Below, piece by piece: positions 9,781 to 19,889 of a stretch of 64,000 bases of DNA; the stretch's first letter is position 1, and each line of letters starts with the position of its first letter. This DNA comes from Natrinema limicola JCM 13563 (lineage in GTDB: Archaea > Halobacteriota > Halobacteria > Halobacteriales > Natrialbaceae). The stretch is from positions 215,040 to 279,039 of the forward strand of contig NZ_AOIT01000016.1 in assembly GCF_000337475.1 (NCBI RefSeq). The letters run 5' to 3'. The notes under the pieces were generated by a model. It saw only the letters and a list, made by a program, of their open reading frames with translations. It was not told the DNA's origin and did not search any database. A program made the position numbers and the translations under genes.

Positions 9781-10938
9781 ATGAATCGTCGGCGGCTCCT
9801 CGCTGTGGGGGCCACGGCTGCACTTGCCGGCTGTGTGAGCTATCCGGGTGACGACGAGCCGCCCGGAACTGAGCCCCCCGAAAGCGAAACCCTCGTTCGC
9901 GACGCTATCGAGACGCGCCGCCACATGACCAACCTGCAGGCCCGTCGGACCATGACGGTCGAAACGCCCGCCGAGACCGTCGAGCGAACGGAACGTATCG
10001 CACGCAAACCGCCGGCCAAACAGCGCATCGAGGTCCTCGAGTCGACCGATCCAGATATCCCAGCCGGCGCTGTGACCGTAACCAACCGAGCCACGACGTG
10101 GGAGTACAATCCGTCGACGGCGATCGTCGACAAACAGCATCATCCGAACAAGGTCGATACCGATCGGACACGGCTCGTTCTCGAGAGCCTCCTCGAGAAG
10201 TCCCGTCTCGGCTACGAAGGGGTCGAAACTGTCGACGGCCGCGAGGCACACGTTATCGAGACGAAGCCGCCGGTCGACGACATCGGGCCGACAGTCGATC
10301 TCGTCGTCGGCGAGACGACCTTCGTCGTCCCACTCCGGATGACCGGCGATCCCGATGCGATGGATGTCTCCCGGACCGTCTGGATCGACAAGGAGTATCG
10401 ATATCCAATCAAGGAGCGAAATACAGTCGAGATTGACGGCGAGATTCGCCACGAACTCACCGTCACGTACGAGGACCTCGCCATCAATGAGGGGCTCGAG
10501 CCGGGGACGTTCACGTACCACCCACCGAACGACGCGACCGTCGTCACCGACGGGCGCAAGCCGTTGGGCGTCTTCGAGTCGCGAGCGGCTGCCGAAGCCG
10601 TCGCTCCGTATAACTTGCCGGAGCCAGCAGTCCCAGAGTCGTATCTCCTCGATCGGGTCACTGTCGTCGAGAAGGCCGACCGGTTCGGGACGACGACGAC
10701 GCTGTGGTACAACGATCCGAACGTGGTCGCACGCGAACTCTACGTGGCCGTCCGGGAAGTCCAGCGGTTCAGCCCCGACGCTCTCGAGGAGATCGAGATC
10801 GACGGCCACACGGCCTACCGTCGCGATGGACGGATTCAGAGCGTGTTCTGGACCTGTGATGACGTGAGCTACGAGATCTCGAGTCTCACCGACGACACAC
10901 CGCTACTCGAGATCGCGTCGTCGATCGGCTGTCCCTGA
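9781..10938 (+). CDS. Putative lipoprotein, LolA/RseB-like fold
   Basis: Predicted lipid-anchored surface protein (385 aa). The N-terminus MNRRRLL...LAGC has a twin-Arg-like charged start and a lipobox with Cys18. The body resembles the haloarchaeal 'outer membrane lipoprotein-sorting protein'-like proteins: an N-terminal half of LolA/RseB type (repeated TVETPAET and IDKEYRYP segments) and a C-terminal DUF4367-like part ending SYEISSLTD. Specific function is unknown. A TATA-like acttatca lies about 20-30 bases upstream. The TGA stop opens directly into a palindromic element. Confidence 0.75.
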   Translation: MNRRRLLAVGATAALAGCVSYPGDDEPPGTEPPESETLVRDAIETRRHMTNLQARRTMTVETPAETVERTERIARKPPAKQRIEVLESTDPDIPAGAVTVTNRATTWEYNPSTAIVDKQHHPNKVDTDRTRLVLESLLEKSRLGYEGVETVDGREAHVIETKPPVDDIGPTVDLVVGETTFVVPLRMTGDPDAMDVSRTVWIDKEYRYPIKERNTVEIDGEIRHELTVTYEDLAINEGLEPGTFTYHPPNDATVVTDGRKPLGVFESRAAAEAVAPYNLPEPAVPESYLLDRVTVVEKADRFGTTTTLWYNDPNVVARELYVAVREVQRFSPDALEEIEIDGHTAYRRDGRIQSVFWTCDDVSYEISSLTDDTPLLEIASSIGCP

Positions 10939-11046
10939 TACTGTCGGACAGAACTATTTGAAGATCGCTCGCTCAGACTCGGCCGTCACCGCCGGCAACA
11001 GCCGGTTTTCGTGAGCGACTTCTCACTGACTGCTGTCTGACAGTAT
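10938..11046. repeat. Palindromic intergenic element, relative of the TGATAC family
   Basis: The ends atactgtcggacag (10938-10951) and ctgtctgacagtat (11033-11046) are inverted complements with one mismatch. Inner gaagatcgctcgc pairs loosely with gtgagcgacttc. As in the two other copies, it starts at a TGA stop codon (TGATAC) and ends GTATGAG. Confidence 0.55.
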
Positions 11047-11105
11047 GAGTAAGCGACGGAACTGACCTGCAGTAATATGTGACCGAAGGGACAACTAGTC
11101 GCGGA

Positions 11106-11583
11106 ATGGAGAAGACGAACGAATCGACCGTCAACTGGAAGACGTACGACCCCGACGAGACGACGTTCCGGCGGAAAGAACTCTCGAGCGCCGTCGATGC
11201 AGCCGACCTCGGCTGTAGCCTGTATGAACTCCCGCCAGCCATGCACTCGTGGCCCGATCACTACCACACGGCCAACGAGGAGGCGCTCTACGTCCTATCG
11301 GGTGACGGAAAAACTCAAAACCGAATCCGGCCTCGTAGAGCTGACGGCCGGCGATTACGTCACGCTCCCGGCGAACGAAAGTGGTGGGAACCGAGTCCTC
11401 AACGACAGCGAGAGACCACTTCGATATCTCGCGATTTCAACGATGAACGAACCGGACGTCACCGTCTATCCGGAGATGGACAAGTTCGGCGTCTTCATCG
11501 GCTCGCCGCCGGGCGGCCGCGGTGAACGGACGCTCGAGGGCTACTACCACATCGACGACAAGACCGACTACTGGGACGCGTGA
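11106..11583 (+). pseudogene. Cupin-domain protein, frameshifted
   Basis: The N-terminal half (from ATG 11106, MEKTNESTVNWKTYDPDE, through HYHTANEEALYVLSGDG) is in one frame and the C-terminal half (LKTESGLVELTAGDYVTLP to DKTDYWDA) in the next. Together they make one coherent small cupin of about 158 residues with HxH...E in HYHTANEE. The switch falls in the run ggaaaaac near 11308-11315: removing one A restores GDGKLKTESG. Either a one-base homopolymer sequencing error or a true recent mutation explains it. Function of the family is unknown; single-domain cupins often bind a metal. Confidence 0.8.
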
Positions 11584-11607
11584 CGATGATGTCGGTTCTC
11601 CAAAGAA

Positions 11608-11613
11608 TTATAT
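11608..11613 (+). promoter_or_regulatory. TATA-like box of the second cupin gene
   Basis: The hexamer ttatat is 24-29 bases upstream of ATG 11637, the spacing expected for a leaderless haloarchaeal transcript. Confidence 0.5.
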
Positions 11614-11636
11614 CCCACATATGACTTTGTGTTTTC

Positions 11637-12002
11637 ATGAGGGTAGTGAACAAATCTGATGCACCGGCACTCACTCGCAACGACGGACTAGTCTCTCACA
11701 TCCTCCACTCACAACACGAGGTTTCGGAGACCGAGCTGACGATTACCTGGGTCGATGTCGAACCGGGAGCATGCCAAGTGACCCACGAACACGACCCGGA
11801 ACAGGTCTACGTCATCCTTTCGGGAACCGGCATCATGACCGTCGGTGATGAGGAACGGCCCGTCACGGCCGGCGATCTCGTGCATATCCCGGCGAACACC
11901 GAACACGGTCTCGAGAACACCGGCGATCGAACGCTCGAGTACGTCTCCGCTGCAACGCCGGCGTTTCCGGCGGCCGAAGTCGACGAGTTCTACGAGCAGT
12001 AG
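11637..12002 (+). CDS. Single-domain cupin protein
   Basis: A 121-residue beta-barrel protein. Cupin motif 1 is THEHDPEQVYVILSGTG (metal-ligand HxH and E), and motif 2 is HIPANTEHGLENTGD. Cupins of this size in haloarchaea are annotated as sugar-isomerase-like or dioxygenase-like without proven activity; I cannot assign a substrate. It follows the frameshifted cupin by 53 bases, but the two are not close in sequence. A TATA-like box upstream suggests its own leaderless promoter. Confidence 0.85.
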   Translation: MRVVNKSDAPALTRNDGLVSHILHSQHEVSETELTITWVDVEPGACQVTHEHDPEQVYVILSGTGIMTVGDEERPVTAGDLVHIPANTEHGLENTGDRTLEYVSAATPAFPAAEVDEFYEQ

Positions 12003-12093
12003 CCGACAGGCTCGTGAGACGTCGATAGGCTTTTTCGGAGGCCCTGCGAAACACCCTCATGATGGATGACGTTACGAGCAGGGTGATGGGTCG

Positions 12094-12309
12094 ATGACAG
12101 GCGTTCGTGAGTGGCTACAGACTGCCCGCGAAGAGCGGTGGGGAATGCTGACGGATCTAGTGTTTGCGATCCTCTGGGTGACAGGGGTGGATCTCATCGT
12201 TCGTCTCCTCGATGGACCGGACTGGGCCCGCTATATGTTCATGGCCGCGGGCATCATCGCGTACTTCGGCCTCATCTGGAGTGTCGAAGCTGCGAAACAA
12301 AAGCAGTAA
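12094..12309 (+). CDS. Small two-helix membrane protein
   Basis: A 71-residue protein with an amphipathic start (REWLQTAREERWG) and two hydrophobic helices, about residues 18-38 and 47-63, ending EAAKQKQ. It resembles a small haloarchaeal membrane family of unknown function. Its start lies 91 bases after the cupin stop. No further role can be inferred. Confidence 0.7.
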   Translation: MTGVREWLQTAREERWGMLTDLVFAILWVTGVDLIVRLLDGPDWARYMFMAAGIIAYFGLIWSVEAAKQKQ

Positions 12310-12582
12310 TGACCGCCCCCGGTTGCAGTCGGTAGCAATACCAGACGGGTTTTGTCAGAGCGGAGTCCCCTCCGACTACGATTTTGGGTCGGCTATCAAG
12401 AGCTGTCTCCACTGATTGCTGAGGGCATCCGGTTCAGTCGACTGGACAGAACAGGTTTCACATCGGCAGTGACCGGACTCCCACTCCGCTCAGTTCGGCC
12501 GGGTCCGAATTGACAGCCAAAGAACTGTTTTGGTCGCCACTGGAAGAATTGCAGTCGAATAAAACCGTGAAAAACGCTGCGT

Positions 12583-13044
12583 CTATGCCGAGTCGCGGCT
12601 ATCGACGACCATCACTGGTGCCGTCACGCTACGAAGCGTTCGTTCAGCAACGCTGCCGAGCAGTGCGCGCTTGATACCGGAACGGCCGTGCGTTCCCATG
12701 ACGACGAGGTCGATGTCGTTGTCCTCGACGTAGTCCTCGATCAGTGAGTGAGGTCTGCCCGCCGAGACGTGCTCGACGGTCTCGAGGCCGTGTTCACCGG
12801 CGCGGTCGGCGACGAAGCCGGTGGCGCTGTCGGCACGGTCTTTGATCTCGGTCATCTCGCCGAAGTGACCCTGTTCGATACGATCGAGCTGCTCAGCCCC
12901 GAGACTGAGACTCATCGAGTCGGTATCGACCACGTACAGGGCGTGTACGTCGGCCCCATACTTTTCGGCGAGGTCGACTGCGTGCTCGACCGCCGCTTCG
13001 GACGTTTCGCTGCCGTCTGTCGGAACGAGTATTTTCTCGTACAT
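12583..13044 (-). CDS. Universal stress protein (UspA family)
   Basis: A 153-residue cytoplasmic Usp. The start MYEKILVPTDGSETSEAAVEH is canonical, and the ATP-binding motif GTHGRSGIKRALLGS (G-x2-G-x9-G-S) is intact, so ATP binding is expected. It begins only 4 bases after the SSS symporter stop, so it is the last gene of a DUF4212-symporter-usp transcription unit. That coupling suggests a role tied to carboxylate uptake or energy status. Confidence 0.92.
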   Translation of the reverse strand: MYEKILVPTDGSETSEAAVEHAVDLAEKYGADVHALYVVDTDSMSLSLGAEQLDRIEQGHFGEMTEIKDRADSATGFVADRAGEHGLETVEHVSAGRPHSLIEDYVEDNDIDLVVMGTHGRSGIKRALLGSVAERTLRSVTAPVMVVDSRDSA

Positions 13045-13048
13045 TGTC

Positions 13049-14734
13049 TTAGTCGTCGAGGGGTTCGCCGCCGTCGGTCACGACGTCTTCTGCAGACTGC
13101 TGCTGGCCCATCGGTTCGGGGCTGTGACACTGTCGGACCATCTTCTTGGTCTCGAGCGACGGTTCGTCAGTCATCACGGAGACGATGATGGTGACGGCGA
13201 AGACGACCGGAACGCCGACGAGTGCCGAGCCGATCGCCGGCAGCCACTGTGCGAGTGCGGCCACGTACGGCTCACCGTTGCCGATGTACGTGGGCAAGAC
13301 CTCGTTGATCATCGGGATGAACCAAATGGTCAGGCCAGTGAGCATCCCGGCGAGTGCGCCCTGACGGTTCGTGTTCTCCCACCAGAGACCGAGGAAGAAC
13401 ATCGGGAACAGCACCGTGCCGGCCAGCGAGAACGCGTAGGACACCAGTGCACCGATCGGTGCCGCGGGGTCGAGTGCAGCCAGCGTGGTCAGGACGCCCA
13501 GGGCAACGATGCCCAGCCGACCGACGAGAATCTGCTGGCGCTGCGTCGCGTCCTCATTGATGAGGTTCACGTAGATGTCGTGGGAGACCGCCGAGGAGCC
13601 GGTGATGAACAGCCCGGCAGTCGTCGCGATCGCAGCGGCGATCCCGCCGGCGGCCACGAAGCCGACGAACCACTGTGGGAGGTTCGCGAACTGTGCGGCG
13701 ACCACGACGAGAACGTCGGCAGTTGCTGCGGACATGCCGCCTTCTGCGGCGTACGTCGTGGCAGTGTTGGGGTTCACGTCGAACAGCCGCACACCGAACG
13801 CCGTGTACGCCGGCGCACCGAGGTACAGCAGGAGGATGAAGAACAGCCCGGTCACGGTCGACCAGCGGGCAGTTCGTTCGTTTTCAACCGTGTAGAAGCG
13901 GACCAGGACGTGGGGGAGCCCGCAGGTCCCGACGACCAGCGAGAAACACGTCGCGATCCAGAGGTACGGGCTGGCGGTTGCGAACGGTTCGCTGAACTCG
14001 GTGCCGAGTTCACTGATCAGCATCCCGTATTCGATCTGCGGGAGCACCGTCGAGTAGCCCTGCGTCCAGCCGACCACGTACATGCCGGCCAGGAAGGCAC
14101 CGATAAGGATGACGTACTGGACGGCCATGTTCTTGGTCGCCCCCATCATGCCCGAGAGGGTGAGGTAGAGGACCGTAATGGTCATCATGACGATGACCAT
14201 CGCCTGGTAGCCGCTGAGCCCGGCGAAGCCGATGTCGCCGAAGATGTACAGACCGACAAGGGCCATCCCGCGGGCCTGCCCGATCGCGTAGACGAACGCG
14301 ATCAGGAACGCCGTGACTGCTGCGATGCCACGTGCAGTGTCAGAGTTGAATCGGTCGCCGACGAAGTCCGGTGCGGTGTACTTCCCGAACCGGCGCATCT
14401 GTGCGGCCATGAAGATGAGCAGGATAAAGTATCCCGTCGTCCAGCCGACGACGAAGGCAAGTCCGTAAAAGCCCGAGAGGGCGATCAGCGCTGCCATCCC
14501 GAGGTAGGATGCGGCCGACATCCAGTTGGCCCCGATCGCCATCCCGTTCTCGATGTTCCCGATCGACCGGCCCGCGACCCACATGTCCTCCGTGTCGGCC
14601 ACGCGGAACACGAAGCCGATCAGGAGGAAGACCGCAAGCATCCCCAAAACGAGGACAGCCGGTGCAAGTTTGAACGAGACGTCCATTCCCTGCGGGAGCA
14701 GGCCCGACTGCAGGAGGGTTCCAGTGCCCGTCAT
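13049..14734 (-). CDS. Sodium:solute symporter (SSS family, acetate permease-like)
   Basis: A 561-residue integral membrane transporter with about 13 hydrophobic helices. GRSIGNIENGMAIGANWMSAASYLG and the GTCGLPHVLVRFYTV segment are typical of the VC_2705/ActP-like branch that works with a small DUF4212 subunit. Na+-coupled uptake of acetate or another short carboxylate is likely given two acs genes next door; the substrate is inferred from context only. The start overlaps the DUF4212 stop by 4 bases. Confidence 0.88.
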   Translation of the reverse strand: MTGTGTLLQSGLLPQGMDVSFKLAPAVLVLGMLAVFLLIGFVFRVADTEDMWVAGRSIGNIENGMAIGANWMSAASYLGMAALIALSGFYGLAFVVGWTTGYFILLIFMAAQMRRFGKYTAPDFVGDRFNSDTARGIAAVTAFLIAFVYAIGQARGMALVGLYIFGDIGFAGLSGYQAMVIVMMTITVLYLTLSGMMGATKNMAVQYVILIGAFLAGMYVVGWTQGYSTVLPQIEYGMLISELGTEFSEPFATASPYLWIATCFSLVVGTCGLPHVLVRFYTVENERTARWSTVTGLFFILLLYLGAPAYTAFGVRLFDVNPNTATTYAAEGGMSAATADVLVVVAAQFANLPQWFVGFVAAGGIAAAIATTAGLFITGSSAVSHDIYVNLINEDATQRQQILVGRLGIVALGVLTTLAALDPAAPIGALVSYAFSLAGTVLFPMFFLGLWWENTNRQGALAGMLTGLTIWFIPMINEVLPTYIGNGEPYVAALAQWLPAIGSALVGVPVVFAVTIIVSVMTDEPSLETKKMVRQCHSPEPMGQQQSAEDVVTDGGEPLDD

Positions 14735-15177
14735 TGGTCGACACCTCCGTCAGTGGCCGCGGCGTCTTCGGCGCTGCCGGCCGTTCCCGTCGGCTCCGAG
14801 TGGTCGATGCCGTACTTCGCGTCCAGCTGATCGCGCTTGCGGGCGTACCACGCCGAGAGGACCAGCGCACCGGATGGGGCACAGAAGGCCACCAGGAAGT
14901 AATGCAGTGGGAACTCGATGACCGGAATCGGCGAGGTCATCACGCCCGGTGCCACGATCGTTGCGAACACAGGGCCGAACACGAGGACCAACCAGGCGAT
15001 AAAGCCGGTCCAGATCACACGCAGGTGATCGCGCATGAACGGCGTACTCGGGTTCAGCAGGTTGATCTCCGCACTGAGGTAGTCGGTATTTCGGTGGGAC
15101 TGGCCTGGTTGTCCGGCCACCCCCCCGTCCGTTTCGATCTGTTTGTCAGTCGAATCGTGGCTGTTATTATCTGGCAT
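14731..15177 (-). CDS. DUF4212 small subunit of the sodium/solute symporter
   Basis: A 148-residue protein: an acidic N-terminal tail, then DYLSAEINLLNPSTPFMRDHLRVIW and two transmembrane helices (about 53-75 and 87-110), followed by the AWYARKRDQLDAKYGI stretch diagnostic of DUF4212. These proteins are always found beside SSS symporters and are thought to form a two-component carrier. The gene overlaps the symporter by 4 bases. A TATA-like tttttaagata stands 33-43 bases upstream, between it and acs, so it may have its own promoter. Confidence 0.9.
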   Translation of the reverse strand: MPDNNSHDSTDKQIETDGGVAGQPGQSHRNTDYLSAEINLLNPSTPFMRDHLRVIWTGFIAWLVLVFGPVFATIVAPGVMTSPIPVIEFPLHYFLVAFCAPSGALVLSAWYARKRDQLDAKYGIDHSEPTGTAGSAEDAAATDGGVDQ

Positions 15178-15232
15178 ATTATGACGAATCGTGTTGTTGA
15201 CTTGTTTGTTATCTTAAAAAGATAGGGGTTAG

Positions 15233-17209
<1,977 letters not shown>

Positions 17210-17547
17210 GGTACACCCAGTCAATTATCGACTACCATAGTAAAGGCGGCCTCTAGTTGTGCAAAATCGACCCGCTACTCGCGGGGTATCAGGGGGAATC
17301 GTGGCTATCTGAGGGGGAAAGAGGCAGCTCTCACACGCGAAAAACGGGGTGAAATCGGTGGTGCGACGAGTCACTCGATGTCAAGCTGCCATCTCGTGCG
17401 TGCCAGTCGGTACCAGACCGAGCGTCAGCGATACCGAATCGAACGACGGATCTAGAGACTTAGTCTCAAATCGACCAGTACGCGCCAACGCCTCCCACCA
17501 CAGTCGCGCGATCCCGAACTGCCGGCAGTGTCTCGTGAACGGACGGT
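17210..17547. other. Gene-free stretch upstream of acs
   Basis: 338 bases between the acs start and the stop of the Bat-type regulator. A TATA-like tttactat lies near 17236-17246 on the minus strand, about 30 bases from the acs start. I see no gene, RNA or clear repeat in the remainder. Confidence 0.5.
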
Positions 17548-19764
17548 CTAACCGTCCGGATCGTCCAAGAACGTTCGAAGCAACTCGTGTTGGCCCTTTC
17601 GCAGGTGATTGTGCAGCGTGGGTGAGGAGACACCCATCGCGTCCGCGACCTCCTCGGCCGTGCTCTCTCTGGGCCAGTCGTAGTAGCCGCCGAAATACGC
17701 CGCGCGAAGCGCTGCCTCCTGGCGATCAGTCAAGCGGTCCTCGAGGCCTTCCCTGAACTCGCGGGCAGTCTGGACGGTGCGTTCGGTCTCGCGTTTCCCG
17801 ACCAGTTCGGAGTCCGGAAACACGGATCGAAGGCCGTCGAGGATCGTCCGAATATCAGCGTCGACTGCACAGTCGCCGGTAATCGTCCCCGTGCCGTCCT
17901 CGAAGACCGCCTCGCGGACGGTAACGCCGTACTCCGTCAGTGTGACGATCGGACAGGAGCCGTCGATGACGAACTCGACGCGCCAGCCGTCCTCGTCGGT
18001 TTCGACCAGCCGACAGTCGTCGATACCGGGATCGTCCTCGGCGAGTTCGAAGACGTCGGCCGGTGACGCCCCCTCCAGACGGACGTAGTAGAGCTGAGTC
18101 GACTCGTCGATCGGGACCAGCGAATCGAGTTCGAAGCGACAGTCGAGCTGTTGTGACGTGTCGACGAAAAACGACCGTTCGTCGCGACAGACAACCTCGA
18201 GTTCCGTCACGCGGTCGGACAACAGGAGGTTTCGCCGGCGGATGGCGGCGATCGCGTAGCCGACGTGCCGACCGATCGTCGAGAGCCAGGCCCGCTCGTC
18301 GTCGTCGAACGCCCCTGGACGCTCGGTCGCGACCGAGAGCAGCCCGTAGACGGTATCGCCGTAGGCAAGCGGCACGCGTGCGACGGCTCCCTCGAACGTG
18401 TCGTCCTCGAGCGATGCCGTCACGTCGGTTGCGACGAGGACCGTCCGGTCGCCGGCCTGGGCCGCCGTCGCCGAATCCGCGCCGTCGGGACCGGTGGCTG
18501 GCTCGTTGTCCCATTCCTCAGGGAGGACGCGCTCGACCGCGTCAGGCTCGAGCCCGCTGGATGCACGCCACTCCCGACGGTGGTCCGACATCGTTGCGCG
18601 GTCGATCCACGCGAACTCGTAGGCCGTGCCGTCGGTGAGGGCGGTACAAGTCGACGTTTCGATCTCTTCGTGATCAGTTGAATCCAGTAACGCGTGCGTA
18701 ACGTCTCGATGACGGCGCGCGACCGCGTACAGTCGGTCGAGTTCGTCTCGCTTTTCGCGAGCGGTCGCGAGTTCCTCGTGAGCGACCGTGACGTCGCGGA
18801 CGAAGACGGCAAACCCCCGGTGACGGCCCTGATCGTCCCGCAGCGGCGAGATAACTTCGGTCGCACGGAACTGTGAGCCGTCCTTGTGGACGCGCCACCC
18901 CTCGGTCTCGGTACCGGACTCTTCGATAGCCGTCGACAGCGTTCGTTCGGGCGCGCCGTCTTCGACAGCGGCGTCGGGATAGAACGTCGAGACGTGCGTA
19001 CCGACGATCTCGCCGGCCCGATAGCCGAACATGGCTGCCGCGCTGCGATTCCAGCGCTCGACGTAGCCGTCTGCATCGAGCCGAAGCAACGCGTACCGAT
19101 CGCTCGCCGCCAGTAAGAGGCGAATGACGCTGTCGTCGCCGATCACTGGCCCCGACTGGCCGCCGGATCGGTCGTGTCCGGGGCCCGACGGCCGCTCGAC
19201 GGCGTCGAAGGCGTCGACGATTTCGGTGTCGGTCGGCTCTGGTAAATAGGACTCGAGGGCCTCGAAACTGCGCCAGCCGCCCGCTGTCTTGACGACGCGG
19301 GGATTGACGTCGTGTTCGACCAAGGCAGTGTGGGCGAAGTACTGCCGGAGATCGCTCGTCGAGAGGTCGGCGAGGCCAGGGTCATTAAACAGCTCGCTTG
19401 CCCGCTCGGCGACGTCAGAGACCAACATCTGCAGCCGGCGGGGTGTCACCGAGAAAATACGGTCATCGGTCGAGAGCCCGTTGCTCCGTGCGTATCGCCG
19501 GAGTTCGCGTTCGACACGCGTCGGCAGATACGCGGTTCGATCCCGCCCACCGTCCTCGGTCGGAACCCGGACGAGATACCGCGGTGGATCGATTCGTACC
19601 TGCTCGATGTCATCGATCGTGAGCCGCGTGAGTTCCGCCGGCCGGAGGCCGACGTCGGCACAGAGGCGGATCACCAGCGCCTCGCGGTAGGTCTCGGCAG
19701 CGTCGAGAAGCGACTCGTACTCCTGGCTCCTGAGTACCGCCCCCATCCCCTGCTCGAGGCTCAT
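17548..19764 (-). CDS. Bat-type regulator with N-terminal tyrosine-recombinase-like domain, PAS, GAF and HTH_10
   Basis: A 738-residue multidomain protein. Residues 1-185 resemble the catalytic domain of tyrosine recombinases (R41 in GLRPAEL, SDLR with R140, ESYLP with Y173), but the first His of HxxR is Ser137 and the later His/Trp position is W164. PAS follows at about 212-328 (FGYRAGEIVG, GFAVFVRDVT), GAF at 345-512, a Bat-specific GAF_2-like region at 515-660 and an HTH_10 domain at 678-733 (LTDRQEAALRAAYFGGYY). It is related to the bacterio-opsin activator Bat. Lying between two acs genes, it is a good candidate regulator of acetate metabolism. Recombinase activity is doubtful because catalytic residues are missing. 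Confidence 0.88.
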   Translation of the reverse strand: MSLEQGMGAVLRSQEYESLLDAAETYREALVIRLCADVGLRPAELTRLTIDDIEQVRIDPPRYLVRVPTEDGGRDRTAYLPTRVERELRRYARSNGLSTDDRIFSVTPRRLQMLVSDVAERASELFNDPGLADLSTSDLRQYFAHTALVEHDVNPRVVKTAGGWRSFEALESYLPEPTDTEIVDAFDAVERPSGPGHDRSGGQSGPVIGDDSVIRLLLAASDRYALLRLDADGYVERWNRSAAAMFGYRAGEIVGTHVSTFYPDAAVEDGAPERTLSTAIEESGTETEGWRVHKDGSQFRATEVISPLRDDQGRHRGFAVFVRDVTVAHEELATAREKRDELDRLYAVARRHRDVTHALLDSTDHEEIETSTCTALTDGTAYEFAWIDRATMSDHRREWRASSGLEPDAVERVLPEEWDNEPATGPDGADSATAAQAGDRTVLVATDVTASLEDDTFEGAVARVPLAYGDTVYGLLSVATERPGAFDDDERAWLSTIGRHVGYAIAAIRRRNLLLSDRVTELEVVCRDERSFFVDTSQQLDCRFELDSLVPIDESTQLYYVRLEGASPADVFELAEDDPGIDDCRLVETDEDGWRVEFVIDGSCPIVTLTEYGVTVREAVFEDGTGTITGDCAVDADIRTILDGLRSVFPDSELVGKRETERTVQTAREFREGLEDRLTDRQEAALRAAYFGGYYDWPRESTAEEVADAMGVSSPTLHNHLRKGQHELLRTFLDDPDG

Positions 19765-19889
19765 AGTTCGGTCCTTTTAGTTTCGCGAACATAATTGTAT
19801 CGCCTCTTCCCGGCGTTCGTGAGGAGTAATCGAGATCGGTCAGAGATTCCGACCCGAATTGATTTCGGACTATCTGAGTTTGCGAAACG

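Noticed and set aside
13124..14830. Plus-strand open frame of 568 codons
   Set aside because: It is antisense to the symporter and DUF4212 genes. The translation is rich in Asp/Arg/Gly with no fold, typical of the shadow frame in high-GC DNA.
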